Part shown: positions 1-6,831 of the stretch, in pieces
How the letters are laid out: each line of letters opens with the position of its first letter
Numbering within the stretch: the first letter of the stretch is position 1
Assembly: GCA_004322375.1 (NCBI GenBank)
Contig: SCUC01000020.1
Span: 1 to 12,631 of the forward strand
Direction of reading: 5' to 3'
Origin: Bacteroidota bacterium
Lineage (GTDB): Bacteria; Bacteroidota; Ignavibacteria; UBA10030; SZUA-254
DNA: 12,631 nt
Notes under the pieces: model-generated
What the model was told of the DNA's origin: nothing
What the model saw: the letters and a program-made list of their open reading frames with translations, nothing else
Database searches by the model: none
Program-made: the position numbers and the translations under genes

Positions 1-36
1 CAACAGATCATTGCATTTTTTTATCCCCCCAAGTGT

Positions 37-237
37 TTAAATCCGCGCTTGAACAGGCAGTCCAAATGAAAATGTCGTAGTAGGATTGAAGGGATTGTGA
101 TAATTTTGATGAAGCGCGAACGTTTGTGGCATTGAACTCTTTGTTCGAATCTCTAATCTCAAGCTCGCATCAAACGATACTATCGTAGTCTGTTACCCTA
201 TGGTGCATCGAGGGAACGTCAAGAGTAAAAAGGGGAA
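37..237 (-). pseudogene. Decayed C-terminal part of a T9SS sorting-domain protein
   Basis: Read on the minus strand, positions 192-37 encode an open stretch with no plausible start codon. It contains FALHQNYHNPFNPTTTFSF followed by GLPVQARI and then a stop. This matches the opening of the type A sorting domain in the two large genes of the window (FALHQAFPNPFNPTTS and FGLHQNYPNPFNPTTM). The rest of the roughly 95-residue domain, including the VTLKVF, GLYFYRI and KKM endings, is missing. A stop at 193-195 interrupts the frame upstream, while a neighbouring frame stays open to about 237 (LDVPSMHHRVTDYDSIV), so a frameshift near 180 is possible. The stop falls where the domain normally continues with VTLKVF. 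I read this as the remnant of another secreted-protein gene, oriented like its neighbours. It is not transcribed from the giant gene if the terminator at 323-367 works. Confidence 0.6.
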
Positions 238-322
238 GTTCTCACGGGTGTAATCCTTAACAAGAGAATTAATTGATACTTTTTCTGGTCAATGGCCGAT
301 TGAACTCCCTTTACAATAACTA

Positions 323-367
323 CAAAAAAATGAAAAGTGACAGATGTTGGATTTATCTGCCACTTTT
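323..367 (-). terminator. Intrinsic terminator of the giant secreted-protein gene
   Basis: On the minus strand a 13-bp stem (arms 367-355 and 345-333, AAAAGTGGCAGAT against ATCTGTCACTTTT, with one G-U pair) closes a 9-nt loop. It is followed after CA by a run of seven T (positions 330-324). It begins 16 nt after the stop codon of the gene ending at 383. The wobble pair is favourable only in minus-strand RNA, which supports that direction. Confidence 0.85.
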
Positions 368-382
368 CTTTCAAATGTTATT

Positions 383-3300
383 CTATTTTATAAGAATCAT
401 CTTCTTCACGTCGCCAAATGTTTGCCTTGAAGCAGTTGCAGAACCAGATATAACAGAAATACGGTAGAAGTATAAACCGCTGGCAAAATTATCCGCACTG
501 AATACAACTTCATGACTTCCTGCCGCTCTGGGTTGGTTCTCCAATAACACAGCCACTTCACGACCAAGAGCATCAAACACTTTAAGAGTAACTAATGCAT
601 CTTGTGGCAAATCAAACACGATGGAGGTTGTCGGGTTAAAAGGGTTGGGGAATGCCTGATGGAGCGCGAATTCTGTAGGAACAACCGACTTTGTCGTACT
701 TCCCATGAGCAGCATGATAGGAACATCATTCGCTTCAATGCTTACTTTGCCGGTTGCCTGCATCGCGATGTCTTCCTTCCCAACGCGCAATCGATATCCT
801 GTGCTTCCATTGTTTGTATTCCACGATATTGTTAGAGGATAAGATGCCGATGAAATTGTAAGAGGAACATCGTTCGGCGACTCTTTCCCTGTAATTGCAA
901 CATTACGCTGGGTCGCGAATCGCGCATCGAAAATGCCGGTCGGGGGAACGGGAGGCAACTCGAATAACGTGAGAGGGAAGCGCTCATCCAAAGCGTCGCC
1001 AAAGTATAACGTTTGCCGATTGCCATTCGCATCGCTGATGATAAGCGTATTGAACTGTTCGAGCTGTTGCTCCACCGAGACATCAACTGAGGATTTAAAG
1101 ATAAAGGCATCCGATTGCATGACAAACTTTCCTGCCTGGCTGGTTTTAACCCAATATGCTTTCCCGGGCACCATCGCGGTAGCCTGATAATACCCAGTTT
1201 TTGGCTTGAATCCCCAGAAAAATGATTCAATTATCCCGCCGGGAGTGGTCGCCTCATATAAATCATTAGGCGGATCGGAAACGTCAATCGGTGCGCCGCT
1301 CGTTCCAACAAGATTCCATCCGGACAATAGCGGACAACTTTGCTCGCAAAGCAACGTCCCCGTAATGGAAACCTGCTTGTTGGCAGGAAATTTTATCCAG
1401 TATCCATTGCAGTTATTGATATCTCCCGCTTCTTGTAAATATCCGACGTCATCACCGGCATAATAGGTTGGGGGCATCTGCCCGTTGCTAAAAATGTGAG
1501 ACGGGTCAGCATCCGGAACCACTACGGGGACGGAAACCAGGTTCCATCCTTGTTCAACTGTAATGTCAACAGTCTGTTCAATCTCCTCGCAAGGGGGCTT
1601 ACACTTTCCACTGGTGCCCGCGGCGAAAATTTCCCAAACTTCGGTTGCCGTTATGGCGCGATTAAATATTTCAATTTCATCCAGAAAGCCGGTAAATGGA
1701 GCTTTGTAATCAATCGGGGCAAAGGGATAATTTGAACCGATAAGCAGGGCTGAATCATTGCTTAAGTCGCCTGAACGTATTGTGGGATCAAATGTTTCTA
1801 TTAAAGCTCCATCGAGATAAAATTTTCCACCATCCGGTTGGTCTCTATCCACTGTAACTGCTATATGGACCCAATCACCCTGCGGAAGCTCGAGGCCAGA
1901 AGGGGATGTAAAATCCGTACACCCGTTTTCATCGCACATTGTAAGGATGATTCTGGTATTATCTGGCACAAAGTCAAAAAATAATGAGTAGCCTCGAAGC
2001 GGAGTATTTCCTCGTTTATCGAGAACAAAATTCGGCAGCGAAAAATCTACGTAGTACCAAAAATCGAATGAGAAATCTCCGCTTCCGGGAGAAACAGCAG
2101 GACCGAAATCGAGGTGATTATCAGCCGGGTCTGGAACTTTGTAGTCGCTAAAAGAATAAAAGTTACCAAACGATTGGTTAACGACCCCATCTGTATAAAC
2201 CGGGGATGCTCCTTCATCTGTAACAAGATATGCATGATGATTGTAAGGAGAATAATCGAAGGAGTTATTATCGCCGGGATACCAGGCAACCATACCTTCC
2301 GGAGGTTGTATGCAGCTGCCGCAAACGCTTACAATTTCTACGTCGCCTAAATTTCTTTTATTTCCTATGCTGACATTGCCCCACAAATCAATGAGATAAC
2401 TGTTCGCAATGCTGCCGCCTGTCGGGGGTAATCCTTGTAAACCATAAATATAATTACTATTTCCTGCGTCATAACGCAGCGCATCGCCTGTAGCCCACAC
2501 CATGCCATCATTGCCATAGGAGGCGCCCCCGGCAGCGCCGAGAGCCGGAGAACCTGAAATAAGGCAAGATGCATCTAAGCCAGACTGTCCAATAGTAAAT
2601 ATATTTGGTGATTGAACCCAATTACCACTGGAGTACTGATATTCTAAAACTCTGGAGGCATGGGCATTTGGAGTGGTTTCATCCAACATAGTTCTTTCCG
2701 AGAGTAACATTTTCCCATCAGATGAAAAGGAGATGTCGGAAACCGGATTTGAATAATTCGCGCCCGGGAGTACGGGAAGCGTAATTTCGGCTTGCTCTGA
2801 GGAAGCATCGAATTCCCCAAGAGAAGTAAGCGCAACCGAGCGGATTTCGTTCGACAAGGATGCACTTTGAGTTCCACAATCTTCACTCCATACACTATAG
2901 TAAACCTTATTATTATAGACTCCAATTCCCCACAATCGTTCTCCCAGGGGCGCGAAGCCCGGCGAGCCATTATCCGCGCTCAAAGGATCAAACGTGCTGA
3001 GCGTAGCACCATTCATCGCAAGACGATAAATTTTTCCATCTTCCATGTTCGTCACGAAGAATTGGTGATTGTTCTTATCGAATGCAATATTCCCTAACGC
3101 TGGTTTTGCTGTTGCATTGTTGGGAAGAGCAGCAAAAACAGTAGGTCCATTGAATACACCATTAATTTTATAAATAGCTCCGGGTCCGCCAAAACCATAT
3201 TCATCGCTAAAGTACGCGGAGGTAGCCGTAACATAAATATTTCCTGCATCATCCAAAGTAACTCCAAAAACATCACCCAAAACACTTTTATCGCAAAGGC

Positions 3301-6130
3301 TGGGGAAATACATTTCGGGAGCACAGTTTGCATTAATAGGACATGTGTTTTTGTTTTTCAAATTGACTATACCAACAACAGGATCGCCTGATGTTAAAGC
3401 ATAAACAGTAGCAACCGCCATTTCTCCGGTAAAGGGTTCGGTAAACAACGGGTCAGTTAAAAATAAAGGAGCTTTCTTGATACAGGGATCAGAGGTTGGT
3501 CCCGGATTATTCGACACATTTCCAAAGTCTCTTCCCGCAATATTTTCCCCACTCTCTAACTCGATAGTGTACGAACCCGTTGGCGGGTAAATAGTTTTCC
3601 ATGGCGGGCGTATTTCCTCGGTTAATGTATATGTATCCTCGAACAATTCGCCGAACGTAAACTTTCCATCTGCATCGGTAGTAACCGTTTGCGTTGTTGA
3701 ACCGTCATTCAAATAAATCTCCCAACCCTGAATTGGGAGTTCACCGTCATCACGTATCCCATTTGCATTTTCATCATTCCACTTCATGCCCGAAATGGAG
3801 CCGAAGAGCGAATCAACCAGACAAACGTTATCGAATCCGAACGCTTCGCTTTGATTAGAGGATGGATCGAATCCGAACGCTATTTGCGTAACATCGCTCA
3901 ACAGAGTGTTCCAATCTGCGTCTGTTCCCGTCACCATCGTCCATCCGACGGGAGGCGAAGCGCCTAACTTGACAGGAGCATAAATTCTATGCCATCCGGA
4001 ATTCGCTCCTCCTGGATCTGTAACAGTGAATGACGACGTAAACCGCGCTTGGAATCCAGCCCCGCTGAGCAAGAATCCCGGCGTGTGTCCATTGCTCGTT
4101 ACTTCACCATCATCGAAAATATTAAAATCGTAATAGAATGCAGCCGACCCGCTCGCCGCCACCGAAATCCATGAGCCATGATAATAGGGGCTTGCATAGA
4201 CTTGCGAAGCGCCGGCTTCGTCCGAGCAGCGTAAATACTTATCGCTTCCTCCTGCAGGACCTCCGGTTTGAATGCCGGTTGCTAAACCAATATCTGTCCA
4301 TCCTTGCAGGGTATTATCTTCAAAATCAGAGCACCGACCACTGAGGTAATTGTCATCGTAATTTCCAAAAAAAACATCGGAGCGATTTTGGTTAGGCTCA
4401 AGATCAATTGCATACGTTCCGGGAGATAAGGGATGGGTTTGTGTCCAACCTGAGCGTTGCTCTTCGGATACTATATACTGACCCATAAGCAAATCCTCGA
4501 AACAAAACATACCCTCAGAGTTCGTGGTAGCGCTTTGTGTGGCGTCGCCATTTAAATATATTGTCCAATTTGGGATGACCGGTTCGTTTTCATCGCGTAT
4601 CCCATCCTGATCAAAGTCGTGCCACTTCACTCCACAAATAGAGCCATAGCAAGCTTCAGTGCTAAGCTTGTAATCTAACCCGTCAATCTGGTCTGGCAGG
4701 AAAAAGACGTATCCTGTCATTTGAATATTCGGCACGGTCGGAGTGGATAAATCTAAATTTGCAGGAGTAAGAGTTGATTGTGTCCATACTGTATTGGGGG
4801 TCGGCATCGAAAACAAGACGTCGCTGTTTAATTTTGTAAAATACATGTTACCATCGTAAGAGGTTTGAAGCTGCCTGGTGCCTTTCCATGATATATAATT
4901 GACGTCTTCTGCACCCGTCCAATTTAATCCGCTTCCCGTAGTTAAATCCTGAGATGGCGTTTCTTGTACCTTTAGAGCAATTTGTAATGGATTCGTTGTA
5001 AGGTCAATTTGACCAAGATATGTAATATTAGAATAGTTGGGCTGAAAATATCCGCCTTCTGATACGTAAAGTAAATTACCGTCAGGACTAAATTCGATTT
5101 CGCTTATCTTTTGTTCAAATTTTTCTAAATATCCTAATTGTGCGTTATTCGCTGTTGCCAGGAACGATGGAGTTTGAGGGGAGCCATTAAATTCTGAAGA
5201 AAAGCCCGGGTCTTCTTTCACCAATAGATTGCTTAACGTAATGCTTGTTACGGTAGTTAAATCTGATACATCAAACAGATGGAACTTCTCTCCGTTATTA
5301 CTTTCCTTTCTTGAAACGACAGCAATTTTTGTTTCTGTAGGGTTGACTTCAATTGGACTGCCTTGCACAGTTAATGCCCACCATGAGTCTGTTACGTCGT
5401 TACTACTGCCGGTCCAATCAATAGAAGGAGTTGCCCCTCCCTTGATGCTAAAACGATCCAATTTTAATGTGTTCACATCAACGCTTCTGCGGCATAAATA
5501 TAAGTCATGGTCGTATCCCGGGACTACGCTTGTTCTAGATGTCGCCTTCCCATGTGTATAGGTGTTAGCGAAGTTGCTTCCATCTTTTAGCTCAACATCT
5601 TTTTCTCCGTTTACTATTTGCATAAGATTTGATATTGTTAGTTCAATCCGGGAATAAAGCACTTTTTCTGGCGCGTAGAGATCTGTGTTGGTCTTCGTAT
5701 AAATAATATACCATTGCGGCGTTGGGGCATCCGGAATACGAACGATTTGCATTTCTCCATCAGCGCGCGAGGCGTTGAGTCCGTCACCCTGAAGTATTGG
5801 TGTGCCGTCTCCGAGATATATAAAGAGACTATTATCATCCGTGCTGCCATTGTGGAGGGTATAAAAAATAAATTTACCACAGTCGCTAAACCCGGGCTGC
5901 GCGGGAGCGAAGAGAACGTCAACAGTATTTGGAATAGTGGTTACTGCATGTGGTATGGATTTCCACATTGATATATATTGAGCGGAAACGGGATTTGAAG
6001 GATTGTTATTGTATGGTCCCGTTACGATGGGCCAAACAGGCAAGCCTTTGCCATATTGCGCGACAAGCAGAGAGCCGGATAATGCCATTGCCAGCAACGC
6101 CAGCAGGAGAATGTTACATACATGCTTCAT
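383..6130 (-). CDS. Giant secreted mosaic protein with T9SS sorting domain (1915 aa)
   Basis: This is a secreted, probably surface-attached protein of unknown task. Residues 1-25 form a signal peptide ending SLLVAQ. Residues 60-490 are propeller-like repeats (FSPDGNLLYVSEGG near 347). Residues 496-592 and 777-872 are two SdrD B-like (Cna-B fold) domains with acidic loops DFDQDGIRDENE and DENANGIRDDGE. Between them, about 600-775, lies a jelly-roll-like stretch opening CSDFEDNTLQGWT. Residues 885-1270 look like a second propeller. Residues 1277-1503 are a concanavalin/LamG-type domain ending FTGFLDEIEIFNRAIT. Residues 1528-1672 carry two GWNLV modules. Residues 1818-1915 are a type A T9SS sorting domain (NPFNPTTSIVFDLP to KKMILIK). 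No catalytic motif was recognised, so binding or adhesion is more likely than enzymatic activity. The ATG has GAGG 8 bases upstream and directly precedes the signal peptide. It has its own promoter (6182-6249) and terminator (323-367). Domain borders are approximate. Confidence 0.93.
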   Translation of the reverse strand: MKHVCNILLLALLAMALSGSLLVAQYGKGLPVWPIVTGPYNNNPSNPVSAQYISMWKSIPHAVTTIPNTVDVLFAPAQPGFSDCGKFIFYTLHNGSTDDNSLFIYLGDGTPILQGDGLNASRADGEMQIVRIPDAPTPQWYIIYTKTNTDLYAPEKVLYSRIELTISNLMQIVNGEKDVELKDGSNFANTYTHGKATSRTSVVPGYDHDLYLCRRSVDVNTLKLDRFSIKGGATPSIDWTGSSNDVTDSWWALTVQGSPIEVNPTETKIAVVSRKESNNGEKFHLFDVSDLTTVTSITLSNLLVKEDPGFSSEFNGSPQTPSFLATANNAQLGYLEKFEQKISEIEFSPDGNLLYVSEGGYFQPNYSNITYLGQIDLTTNPLQIALKVQETPSQDLTTGSGLNWTGAEDVNYISWKGTRQLQTSYDGNMYFTKLNSDVLFSMPTPNTVWTQSTLTPANLDLSTPTVPNIQMTGYVFFLPDQIDGLDYKLSTEACYGSICGVKWHDFDQDGIRDENEPVIPNWTIYLNGDATQSATTNSEGMFCFEDLLMGQYIVSEEQRSGWTQTHPLSPGTYAIDLEPNQNRSDVFFGNYDDNYLSGRCSDFEDNTLQGWTDIGLATGIQTGGPAGGSDKYLRCSDEAGASQVYASPYYHGSWISVAASGSAAFYYDFNIFDDGEVTSNGHTPGFLLSGAGFQARFTSSFTVTDPGGANSGWHRIYAPVKLGASPPVGWTMVTGTDADWNTLLSDVTQIAFGFDPSSNQSEAFGFDNVCLVDSLFGSISGMKWNDENANGIRDDGELPIQGWEIYLNDGSTTQTVTTDADGKFTFGELFEDTYTLTEEIRPPWKTIYPPTGSYTIELESGENIAGRDFGNVSNNPGPTSDPCIKKAPLFLTDPLFTEPFTGEMAVATVYALTSGDPVVGIVNLKNKNTCPINANCAPEMYFPSLCDKSVLGDVFGVTLDDAGNIYVTATSAYFSDEYGFGGPGAIYKINGVFNGPTVFAALPNNATAKPALGNIAFDKNNHQFFVTNMEDGKIYRLAMNGATLSTFDPLSADNGSPGFAPLGERLWGIGVYNNKVYYSVWSEDCGTQSASLSNEIRSVALTSLGEFDASSEQAEITLPVLPGANYSNPVSDISFSSDGKMLLSERTMLDETTPNAHASRVLEYQYSSGNWVQSPNIFTIGQSGLDASCLISGSPALGAAGGASYGNDGMVWATGDALRYDAGNSNYIYGLQGLPPTGGSIANSYLIDLWGNVSIGNKRNLGDVEIVSVCGSCIQPPEGMVAWYPGDNNSFDYSPYNHHAYLVTDEGASPVYTDGVVNQSFGNFYSFSDYKVPDPADNHLDFGPAVSPGSGDFSFDFWYYVDFSLPNFVLDKRGNTPLRGYSLFFDFVPDNTRIILTMCDENGCTDFTSPSGLELPQGDWVHIAVTVDRDQPDGGKFYLDGALIETFDPTIRSGDLSNDSALLIGSNYPFAPIDYKAPFTGFLDEIEIFNRAITATEVWEIFAAGTSGKCKPPCEEIEQTVDITVEQGWNLVSVPVVVPDADPSHIFSNGQMPPTYYAGDDVGYLQEAGDINNCNGYWIKFPANKQVSITGTLLCEQSCPLLSGWNLVGTSGAPIDVSDPPNDLYEATTPGGIIESFFWGFKPKTGYYQATAMVPGKAYWVKTSQAGKFVMQSDAFIFKSSVDVSVEQQLEQFNTLIISDANGNRQTLYFGDALDERFPLTLFELPPVPPTGIFDARFATQRNVAITGKESPNDVPLTISSASYPLTISWNTNNGSTGYRLRVGKEDIAMQATGKVSIEANDVPIMLLMGSTTKSVVPTEFALHQAFPNPFNPTTSIVFDLPQDALVTLKVFDALGREVAVLLENQPRAAGSHEVVFSADNFASGLYFYRISVISGSATASRQTFGDVKKMILIK

Positions 6131-6181
6131 GATAACCTCAAGAAAAATGAATAATAAATGGTAAAAAAATATTTCTCTACC

Positions 6182-6249
6182 AAGATACGATGCAGCAGAA
6201 ACGAAGTAAATCAGGTATCCACCTGATTTTTAAAGGAAAAACTACTGAG
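6182..6249 (-). promoter_or_regulatory. Promoter with conserved palindromic element, copy 1
   Basis: The 40-bp element (6210-6249 in plus coordinates) holds a perfect palindrome at 6208-6229: 9-bp arms AAATCAGGT/ACCTGATTT around ATCC. Read on the minus strand it begins CTCAGTAG-TTTTTCC. It differs from copies 2 and 3 only by two bases in the palindrome loop. A TATCTT box (6187-6182) lies 22 bp downstream of the palindrome core and would start RNA near 6175, 45 nt before the ATG of the giant gene. The palindrome replaces a recognisable -35 box, which suggests activator dependence. Confidence 0.75.
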
Positions 6250-6270
6250 CTACCCGATTCTTCGGGTCTC
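6247..6270 (-). terminator. Possible weak hairpin overlapping the stop of the small gene
   Basis: Minus-strand RNA could fold GAG-ACCCGA around an AGAA loop onto TCGGGT-(AG bulge)-CTC. The hairpin covers the last codons and stop of the small gene and the outer end of promoter element copy 1. A T5 run follows, but about 7 nt beyond the stem, so this is not a standard terminator. It may attenuate read-through into the giant gene, or have no role. Confidence 0.25.
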
Positions 6271-6522
6271 GGAAAATTCATGGCGCTCTCCCTTCGCGGT
6301 GATCCTGTACACGTAATTGCCTCCGTAGAAGCTCTCTATATTTACCGATAGCTTATGCTGTCCGGCTGAATAATTCTCGTTTTCAATAATTGTTTTCACT
6401 TCCTGACCGTCGTTGTGAAATATTTTTACCGTTACAAGCGCGGTTTCAGGCAGGTCAAATTCAATGCCAGTTGGTTTAAAGGGGTCGGGGTAGTTGAGAC
6501 GGGTGCGAAATTCGTTTTTCAT
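6250..6522 (-). CDS. Stand-alone sorting-domain-like protein (90 aa, possibly decaying)
   Basis: Almost the whole product is one T9SS-type sorting domain. It runs NYPDPFKPTGIEFDLPE, VTVKIFHNDGQEV, SAGQHKLSVN, GGNYVYRIT and FSETRRIG. These match NYPNPFNPTT, VTLKVF.LGQEV, AG..E..F and SG.YFYRI in the two large proteins. There is no signal peptide and no cargo. The opening motif is altered (DPFKP for NPFNP) and the final KKM-x-L-x-K ending is missing. The start is uncertain: ATG at 6522 gives 90 residues, TTG at 6537 would give 95, and neither has a good ribosome site. An in-frame stop lies just upstream of the TTG. The gene nevertheless has a complete copy of the shared promoter (6619-6687). 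The stop codon directly abuts element copy 1. It could be a remnant left by internal deletion of a larger cargo gene, or a small expressed decoy or accessory domain. The homology is clear; expression and export are not. Confidence 0.6.
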   Translation of the reverse strand: MKNEFRTRLNYPDPFKPTGIEFDLPETALVTVKIFHNDGQEVKTIIENENYSAGQHKLSVNIESFYGGNYVYRITAKGERHEFSETRRIG

Positions 6523-6618
6523 GGCGTTTTGTTTCAAGAGACTTTAGCTTACCTTCGTTTTTTTAGGCTTTTGTAAGCATTGGGGTATAAAAAAATCAGA
6601 CTTATTCTACTCAATTAC

Positions 6619-6687
6619 AAAATACGTCAAATAGTAGCCAGATGGCATCAGGTAAACACCTGATTTTTAAAGGAAAAACTACTGAGA
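6619..6687 (-). promoter_or_regulatory. Promoter with conserved palindromic element, copy 2
   Basis: The element is at 6647-6687 and is identical to copy 3 over 41 bp. Its palindrome is ATCAGGT-AAAC-ACCTGAT (6647-6664). A TATTTT box (6624-6619) lies exactly 22 bp downstream on the minus strand, the same distance as in copies 1 and 3. It faces the small sorting-domain gene, with the predicted RNA start near 6612. Confidence 0.7.
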
Positions 6688-6712
6688 TGCTCTTGGACAT
6701 AGGTCATAGGTT

Positions 6713-6759
6713 GTAGATGAATTACGACCGGAGTAATGAAGGGTTGGAATAAAAAGGAG
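6713..6759. repeat. Intergenic repeat block 2, copy A
   Basis: This 47-bp stretch is about 80% identical to 10081-10128, with the shared strings ACGAC, AGTAA and AGGGTTGGAA. It lies 26 bp beyond promoter element copy 2; in the other copy the gap is 13 bp. Its right end runs into the left arm of the protease terminator. Confidence 0.6.
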
Positions 6760-6782
6760 CAGCCGATAACGACTGCTCCTTT
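6751..6782 (-). terminator. Intrinsic terminator of the protease gene
   Basis: A perfect 10-bp stem (AAAGGAGCAG at 6782-6773 against CTGCTCCTTT at 6762-6753 on the minus strand) surrounds a 10-nt loop. The minus-strand RNA continues in a T5 run ending in TTTTTATT. It starts 50 nt after the stop codon at 6832, the expected place, and separates the protease transcript from the small gene. Confidence 0.85.
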
Positions 6783-6831
6783 ACGAGTAATGCTATAAAT
6801 TAAAGGATACTGTAGTCAGTATCAAATGATA

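Larger units (their letters stand above)
6538..6831. other. Intergenic region between protease gene and small gene
   Basis: This 294-bp gap holds no convincing gene. From right to left it contains the protease terminator (6751-6782), repeat block 2 (6713-6759), the promoter element copy 2 (6647-6687) with its TATTTT box (6624-6619), and an untranslated leader of 75 to 90 nt with A/T-rich runs. A five-codon ATG reading frame in the leader (ATG CTT ACA AAA GCC then stop, near 6580-6560) could be the remains of a lost signal peptide but is too short to support. Confidence 0.6.

Noticed and set aside
832..3333. Several open frames of 70-130 residues overlapping the giant gene
   Set aside because: They are in other frames of a gene whose domains are recognisable throughout, and none shows a domain or ribosome site.
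6210..6235. The palindrome followed by TTTTT as a plus-strand intrinsic terminator
   Set aside because: No plus-strand gene ends nearby at any of the three copies, and the fixed 22-bp distance to a minus-strand -10-like box is better explained by a promoter.
6647..6760. A miniature transposable element covering element copy 2 and block 2
   Set aside because: No terminal inverted repeats or target-site duplications are visible, and block 2 is absent at copy 1.
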